From positions 124,001 to 188,000 of the forward strand of contig NZ_PGSG01000105.1 of assembly GCF_002843305.1 (NCBI RefSeq): a stretch of DNA of 64,000 bases, written 5' to 3'. The notes below the pieces were generated by a model, which was given only the letters and a program-made list of their open reading frames with translations, was not told where the DNA came from and did no database searches. The DNA is from Streptomyces barkulensis (GTDB taxonomy: Bacteria > Actinomycetota > Actinomycetes > Streptomycetales > Streptomycetaceae). Position 1 is the first letter of the stretch, and every line of letters starts with the position of its first letter. Below are positions 59,591-64,000 of this stretch, piece after piece. The translations under genes and the position numbers were made by a program.

Positions 59591-59605
59591 TCAGTCGCCG
59601 GGTCC
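59514..59605. repeat. Four 23-bp tandem repeats at 3' end of Rieske gene
   Basis: The unit GGCTGTGTTCAGTCGCCGGG plus TCC occurs four times with no spacers: 59514-59536, 59537-59559, 59560-59582 and 59583-59605. The last copy contains the Rieske stop codon (TCA at 59591-59593, TGA on the minus strand), and the other three lie downstream. Copies are identical as read. Confidence 0.95.
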
Positions 59606-60022
59606 GGCGACGAGGCGGCCGTTCTGCACCCTGACCGGGACCGAGGGAAGGGGCGCGCCCGCCGGACCCGCCAGCACCTCGCCGCTGGTGGTGTCGAAGA
59701 GGCTGCCGTGGCAGGTGCAGTCGGCCTCCAGCTCCTTCACCGAGGTCAGCACACAGCCCGCGTGGGTGCACACCGCGCTGAACGCCTTGTAATCGCCCTC
59801 GGAGGGCTGGGACACCACCAGTTTCTTCTCGCGGTACAGCCGGGCGCCCCCCACGGGTACGGCGTCGGCCGCGCCGAGGTCCACGGGCGCGGTCGGGACC
59901 GCCGGGGCCCGCCCGCCGTCCCCGCCGGAGCAGGCGGTCAGGCCGAGGCCCGCGGCCCCGGAGAGGGCCACGCCGCACAGCACGGTGCGGCGGCCGGGGG
60001 AGCCGGGAGAGCTGTCGCTCAT
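59591..60022 (-). CDS. Rieske 2Fe-2S lipoprotein
   Basis: This 143-residue exported Rieske protein has a twin-arginine start (RRTVLCGVALSG) with a lipobox LTAC at about residue 31, so it is probably folded before Tat export and anchored to the membrane. The 2Fe-2S ligands are in CTHAGC and CTCHGSLFD. It lacks the transmembrane helix and C-terminal region of the cytochrome bc1 Rieske subunit, so it is a stand-alone electron carrier; its partner is unknown. ATG at 60022 follows GAGGAG. The gene follows uvrA at 23 bases on the same strand. Confidence 0.88.
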   Translation of the reverse strand: MSDSSPGSPGRRTVLCGVALSGAAGLGLTACSGGDGGRAPAVPTAPVDLGAADAVPVGGARLYREKKLVVSQPSEGDYKAFSAVCTHAGCVLTSVKELEADCTCHGSLFDTTSGEVLAGPAGAPLPSVPVRVQNGRLVAGPGD

Positions 60023-60045
60023 GGTCGTGTTCTCCTCTCGGCCGC

Positions 60046-62892
60046 TCACGGCTTCAGCGGCAGGACGTCCTGGAGGAACTTGCCGGTGTGGCTCCCGGGA
60101 ACCACCGCGACCTGCTCCGGGGTGCCCTGGGCGACGACCGTGCCGCCGCCGCTGCCGCCCTCCGGGCCCATGTCCACGACCCAGTCCGCCGTCTTGATCA
60201 CATCGAGGTTGTGCTCGATGACGATCACCGTGTTGCCCTTGTCCACCAGTCCGGACAGCACCTCGATCAGCTTGCTGATGTCCTCGAAGTGCAGACCCGT
60301 GGTCGGCTCGTCCAGGACGTAGACCGTGCGGCCGGTGGAGCGCTTCTGGAGCTCCGAGGCGAGCTTCACGCGCTGCGCCTCGCCGCCGGAGAGCGTGGTG
60401 GCGGGCTGGCCGAGCCGCACGTAGCCGAGGCCGACGTCGTTGAGGGTGCGCAGGTGGCGGGCGATGGCGGGCACCGCCTCGAAGAACCCCAGTGCCTCCT
60501 CGATCGGCATGTCCAGCACCTCGGCGATGGACTTGCCCTTGTAGTGCACCTCCAGGGTCTCCCGGTTGTAGCGCGCTCCGTGGCAGACCTCGCACGGCAC
60601 GTACACGTCCGGCAGGAAGTTCATCTCGATCTTGATCGTGCCGTCACCGGAGCAGTTCTCGCAGCGTCCGCCCTTGACGTTGAAGGAGAAGCGCCCCGGC
60701 AGGTAGCCGCGGACCTTCGCCTCCGTCGTCTCCGCGAACAGCCGGCGCACATGGTCGAAGACGCCCGTGTACGTGGCCGGGTTGGAGCGGGGGGTGCGGC
60801 CGATGGGGGACTGGTCGACGTGCACGACCTTGTCCACGTTGTCGTCGCCCTCCACCCGCACATGCCGGCCCGGCACCGACTTCGCGCCGTTCAGCTCGCG
60901 GGCCAGGTGGGTGTAGAGGATGTCGTTGACCAGGGTGGACTTGCCCGAGCCGGAGACGCCCGTGACCGCGGTGAACACGCCCAGCGGAAACGACACGTCG
61001 ATGTTGCGCAGGTTGTTCTCCTTGGCGCCGCGGACGGTCAGCATCCGCTTGCGGTCCACCGGGCGGCGCTCCCCGGGCGTCGGGATGACCTTCCGCCCCG
61101 ACAGGTACTGTCCGGTCACCGACTCCTCGTTGGCCAGCAGTTCCTTCAGCGGACCGCTGTGCACCACCCTGCCGCCGTGCTCGCCCGCGCCCGGACCGAT
61201 GTCCACCACCCAGTCGGAGGTCTTGATGGTGTCCTCGTCGTGCTCGACGACGATCAGGGTGTTGCCCATGTCCCGCAGCCGCACCAGGGTCTCGATCAGC
61301 CGGTGGTTGTCGCGCTGGTGCAGGCCGATGGACGGCTCGTCCAGCACGTAGAGCACGCCCACCAGACCGGAGCCGATCTGGGTCGCCAGCCGGATGCGCT
61401 GCGCCTCGCCGCCCGAGAGCGTCCCGGCGGCGCGGTTGAGGGAGAGGTAGTCCAGGCCGACGTCGACCAGGAACCGCAGCCGCTCGTTGACCTCCTTCAG
61501 GACCCGCTCGGCGATGGTCTTCTCGCGCTCGCTGAGCTCCATGCCGCTCAGGAAGTCGGCGCACTCGCTGATCGACATCGCGGAGATCTCCGCGATCGAC
61601 TTCCCCTGCACCGTCACGGCCAGGACGATCGGCTTGAGCCGTGTGCCCTCGCAGGAGGGGCAGGGCACCTCGCGCATATAGCCCTCGAAGCGCTCCCGGC
61701 TGGAGTCCGTCTCCGCCTCCGAGTGCCGGCGCCGCACGAACGGGACCGCGCCCTCGAAGGCCGTGGTGTACGACCGCTCCCGGCCGTAGCGGTTGCGGTA
61801 GCGGACCTCGATCTGTGTGCGGTGGCCGTTGAGCAGGGCCTTCCTCGCGCGCTGCGGCAGTCCGCCGAAGGGGACGTCGGTGCGGAACCCGAGCGCGTCG
61901 GCCAGGGCGCCGATCAGCCGCCCGAAGTACTCCTTGCTGTGACCGTGCGACCAGGGGTGGATCGCGCCCTCGTCCAGCGACTTGTCCGGGTCGGGGACGA
62001 CCAGCTCCGGATCCACCTCCATACGGGTGCCGATGCCGCTGCACTCCGGGCAGGCGCCGAAGGGGGAGTTGAAGGAGAACGAGCGCGGCTCCAGCTCCTC
62101 GAACGACAGGTCGTCGTAGGGGCAGTACAGGTGCTCGGAGTACATCCGCTCGCGCTGCGGGTCGTCCTCGTCCAGATCGACGAAGTCGAGGATCACCATG
62201 CCGCCGGACAGGCTCAGCGCGGTCTCGACGGAGTCGGTCAGCCGCCGCTTGGCGCTCTCCTTGACCGTCAGGCGGTCGACGACCACCTCGATCGTGTGCT
62301 TCTCCTGCTTCTTCAGTTTCGGCGGGTCGGAGAGCTGGACCGTGGCGCCGTCCACCCGGGCGCGGCTGTAGCCCTTGGTCTGCAGCTCGGCGAAGAGGTC
62401 GGCGAACTCGCCCTTGCGCTGGCGCACCAGCGGGGAGAGGACCTGGAAGCGGCTGCCCTCCGTCAGGGAGAGCACCTTGTCCACGATCGCCTGCGGGGAC
62501 TGCCGGGCGATCGGGCGCCCGCACTCGGGGCAGTGCGGCTTGCCGACCCGCGCGAACAGCAGCCGCAGGTAGTCGTAGACCTCCGTGATGGTGCCGACCG
62601 TCGAGCGGGGGTTGCGGGAGGTGGACTTCTGGTCGATGGAGACCGCCGGGGACAGTCCCTCGATGAAGTCCACGTCCGGCTTGTCCATCTGCCCCAGGAA
62701 CTGCCGGGCGTAGGAGGACAGCGACTCCACGTAGCGACGCTGCCCCTCGGCGAAGATGGTGTCGAAGGCGAGCGAGGACTTGCCCGACCCCGACAGCCCG
62801 GTGAAGACGATGAGGGAGTCGCGGGGGAGGTCGAGCGAGACGTTCTTGAGATTGTGCTCGCGAGCCCCACGGACGATGAGACGGTCGGCCAC
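60046..62892 (-). CDS. uvrA: Excinuclease ABC subunit UvrA
   Basis: This 948-residue damage-recognition ATPase of nucleotide excision repair has two ABC modules: Walker A FTGLSGSGKSSLAFDTIFA and GVSGSGKSTLVND, signatures LSGGEAQRIRLATQIGSGLV and LSGGEAQRVKLASEL. Zinc-binding cysteines are in HCPECGRPI and RCENCSGDGTIK with CEVCHGARYN. The C-terminus ends soon after HTGKFLQDVLPLKP and lacks the Lys/Ala-rich extension I recall in some streptomycetes. Start is GTG at 62892 (MADRLIVRGARE); an in-frame GTG at 62907 is closer to AAAGG and could add five residues. It reads toward the Rieske gene. Confidence 0.95.
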   Translation of the reverse strand: MADRLIVRGAREHNLKNVSLDLPRDSLIVFTGLSGSGKSSLAFDTIFAEGQRRYVESLSSYARQFLGQMDKPDVDFIEGLSPAVSIDQKSTSRNPRSTVGTITEVYDYLRLLFARVGKPHCPECGRPIARQSPQAIVDKVLSLTEGSRFQVLSPLVRQRKGEFADLFAELQTKGYSRARVDGATVQLSDPPKLKKQEKHTIEVVVDRLTVKESAKRRLTDSVETALSLSGGMVILDFVDLDEDDPQRERMYSEHLYCPYDDLSFEELEPRSFSFNSPFGACPECSGIGTRMEVDPELVVPDPDKSLDEGAIHPWSHGHSKEYFGRLIGALADALGFRTDVPFGGLPQRARKALLNGHRTQIEVRYRNRYGRERSYTTAFEGAVPFVRRRHSEAETDSSRERFEGYMREVPCPSCEGTRLKPIVLAVTVQGKSIAEISAMSISECADFLSGMELSEREKTIAERVLKEVNERLRFLVDVGLDYLSLNRAAGTLSGGEAQRIRLATQIGSGLVGVLYVLDEPSIGLHQRDNHRLIETLVRLRDMGNTLIVVEHDEDTIKTSDWVVDIGPGAGEHGGRVVHSGPLKELLANEESVTGQYLSGRKVIPTPGERRPVDRKRMLTVRGAKENNLRNIDVSFPLGVFTAVTGVSGSGKSTLVNDILYTHLARELNGAKSVPGRHVRVEGDDNVDKVVHVDQSPIGRTPRSNPATYTGVFDHVRRLFAETTEAKVRGYLPGRFSFNVKGGRCENCSGDGTIKIEMNFLPDVYVPCEVCHGARYNRETLEVHYKGKSIAEVLDMPIEEALGFFEAVPAIARHLRTLNDVGLGYVRLGQPATTLSGGEAQRVKLASELQKRSTGRTVYVLDEPTTGLHFEDISKLIEVLSGLVDKGNTVIVIEHNLDVIKTADWVVDMGPEGGSGGGTVVAQGTPEQVAVVPGSHTGKFLQDVLPLKP

Positions 62893-63081
62893 GCCGATTG
62901 GCACCTTTCGTGTGGGATGTAGGGGGCCGGACACCTGCCCGGAGCCCCTGCCCAAGGGTATGGGGTAGCGCAGCCCTGGCGTCGTGCCCGGGGCGCATCG
63001 CGAGCCTATAGCACGCGCATTCGATTTACGGGGCTTCCGTCCCTCCTTCACCCGAAGGAGTGGTGGCGATAGCTTTGGATC

Positions 63082-63816
63082 ATGACTGTGCCTGCCGCCG
63101 GCTCCGCCGGTTCCGCCGCCGACCCCGTCGCCGACACCGCCGCGCTGCGGGAGTCCACCGACCGCCTCCTGGCCGCCGTCCGGAAGCTGGACGACGCCGC
63201 CCTGGCCGCCCCCTCGAAACTGCCGGGCTGGACCCGGGGCCATGTCCTCGCCCACCTCGCCCGCAACGCCGACGCCCTGGTCAACGTACTGGCCGGCCGC
63301 CCCATGTACCTCAGCGCCGAGGCCCGCGAGGCCGACATCGAGCGCGACGCCCCCCGCCCCCCGGCGGCCCAGCTGGAGGACCTGAGCGGCAGCGCCGCCC
63401 GCCTGGACGAGGCGATGGCCCGGCTCACCGGCGAGCAGTGGGGCGCCACCGTCGAACTGCGCAACGGCGTCACCGACCTCGCCTCCTCCCTCCCCTTCCG
63501 CCGCCGGATCGAGGTCGAGCTGCACCACGTCGACCTCGGGGTCGGGTACGGGCTGGCGGACATGCCCGCCTCCTTCACCGACCGCGAGCTGGAGAACATG
63601 GCCAGGCGGTTCGCGGGGCACCCCGATGTGGAACCCGTGGAGCTGAGGGTGGAGGACGGCCGGGTCCTGCGCACCGGCCGCGCGGCCGGGCAGGGGGAGC
63701 CGGCGGTGACCGTCGCCGGCTCGCCCACCGCGCTCGTCGGCTGGCTCACGGGACGCACCGACGGTGCCGGACTCACCGCCTCCACGGCGGACCTGCCCGC
63801 GCTGCCGCCCCTCTGA
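63082..63816 (+). CDS. Maleylpyruvate isomerase-family mycothiol-dependent enzyme
   Basis: This 244-residue protein of the DinB-like/MDMPI family has RLLAAVRKLDDAALAAPSKLPGWTRGHVLAHLARNADAL, with the metal-binding His in GHVLAHLARN, and RIEVELHHVDLGVGYG with two further metal His. The C-terminal half has VTVAGSPTALVGWLTGR. Members use mycothiol in place of glutathione; one characterised member isomerises maleylpyruvate, but most streptomycete members have unknown substrates. TAGCTT at 63070-63075 is 6 bases before the ATG, with no binding site, so the mRNA may be leaderless. It is divergent from uvrA. Confidence 0.86.
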   Translation: MTVPAAGSAGSAADPVADTAALRESTDRLLAAVRKLDDAALAAPSKLPGWTRGHVLAHLARNADALVNVLAGRPMYLSAEAREADIERDAPRPPAAQLEDLSGSAARLDEAMARLTGEQWGATVELRNGVTDLASSLPFRRRIEVELHHVDLGVGYGLADMPASFTDRELENMARRFAGHPDVEPVELRVEDGRVLRTGRAAGQGEPAVTVAGSPTALVGWLTGRTDGAGLTASTADLPALPPL

Positions 63817-63865
63817 CACACTGATCGCCGACCGCGTCCCCCTTCCGGAAGGAGCCGCACAGCCC

Positions 63866-64000
63866 ATGCCGTACACAGGAAAAGTCGCGGTCGGCGGTCC
63901 GCCGGACGTCCACGAGCTGACCGACCTGGTGATCTCCAAGGTCGCGGTCGGTCCCATGGAGAACAACGCCTACCTGCTGCGCTGCCGCGCCACCGGCGAG
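63866..64000 (+). CDS. MBL-fold metallo-hydrolase (partial, 3' end outside window)
   Basis: Only the first 45 codons are in the window. MPYTGKVAVGGPPDVHELTD followed by VISKVAVGPMENNAYLLRCR matches the N-terminus of the metallo-beta-lactamase-fold hydrolases that lie beside uvrA in streptomycetes. The HxHxDH zinc motif would be downstream. GGAAGGAG precedes the ATG. It follows the isomerase-like gene by 49 bases and is probably cotranscribed. Confidence 0.75.
   Translation, partial: MPYTGKVAVGGPPDVHELTDLVISKVAVGPMENNAYLLRCRATGE

Overview
The window is about 72% GC, with heavy GC at third codon positions, frequent GTG starts, GGAGG-type ribosome binding sites, 4-bp stop/start overlaps and long loop-poor GC hairpins between genes. 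Family content and gene order (gltBD, pyk, an ANTAR regulator, livKHMGF, polA, rpsA, coaE, uvrB, terD/terC, uvrA) point to the core chromosome of a Streptomyces or close relative. This assignment rests on recognising families and remembered synteny, not on a search.

Layout. 0.2-10 kb holds glutamate synthase gltB-gltD, a PPOX flavin/F420 protein, chorismate mutase and an M1 aminopeptidase. 10-13.3 kb is a lower-GC island of three coupled minus-strand genes: a small WXG100-like protein, a 768-residue WXG-like protein and a lipoprotein. 13.5-17 kb has pyruvate kinase, an HTH/LAGLIDADG protein whose start codon sits in a 24-bp perfect palindrome, an odd 73-nt tRNA with a CAA (Leu) anticodon but no long variable arm, and the PdtaR-type regulator. 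17.2-22.7 kb is a complete branched-chain amino acid ABC importer. 22.8-26.7 kb (minus strand) has a secreted trypsin-like protease, a hotdog thioesterase and a YdeP-type molybdopterin oxidoreductase. 26.7-38.8 kb has polA, a cell-wall transglycosylase with a long acidic tail, hrpB, a methyltransferase, rpsA behind a clear promoter and structured leader, a PAC2 protein and coaE.

39-46 kb is accessory and rich in secreted proteins: a TPR protein, a run-on hypothetical gene, an HNH-nuclease lipoprotein, a chymotrypsin-fold protein whose catalytic Ser is Thr and which carries a TTA codon, a LasA-like M23 peptidase, a small lipoprotein, an AIM24 protein, a solitary MazF/PemK-like protein and a PIG-L deacetylase. 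46-49.4 kb has an MFS transporter, an alkyltransferase (ogt) and a glycerophosphodiesterase. 49.6-64 kb has uvrB, terD, a TerD-fusion protein, terC behind a probable manganese (yybP-ykoY) riboswitch, a giant secreted glycosidase/phosphatase, a Rieske lipoprotein followed by a 23-bp tandem repeat, uvrA, a mycothiol-dependent-isomerase-like protein and the start of an MBL-fold hydrolase.

The strongest leads for something undescribed are the short-variable-arm tRNA with the palindrome/LAGLIDADG gene beside it, the WXG/lipoprotein island, the Ser-to-Thr protease with its TTA codon, and the terC switch, where aptamer closing and Shine-Dalgarno masking can be read directly as alternative pairings.
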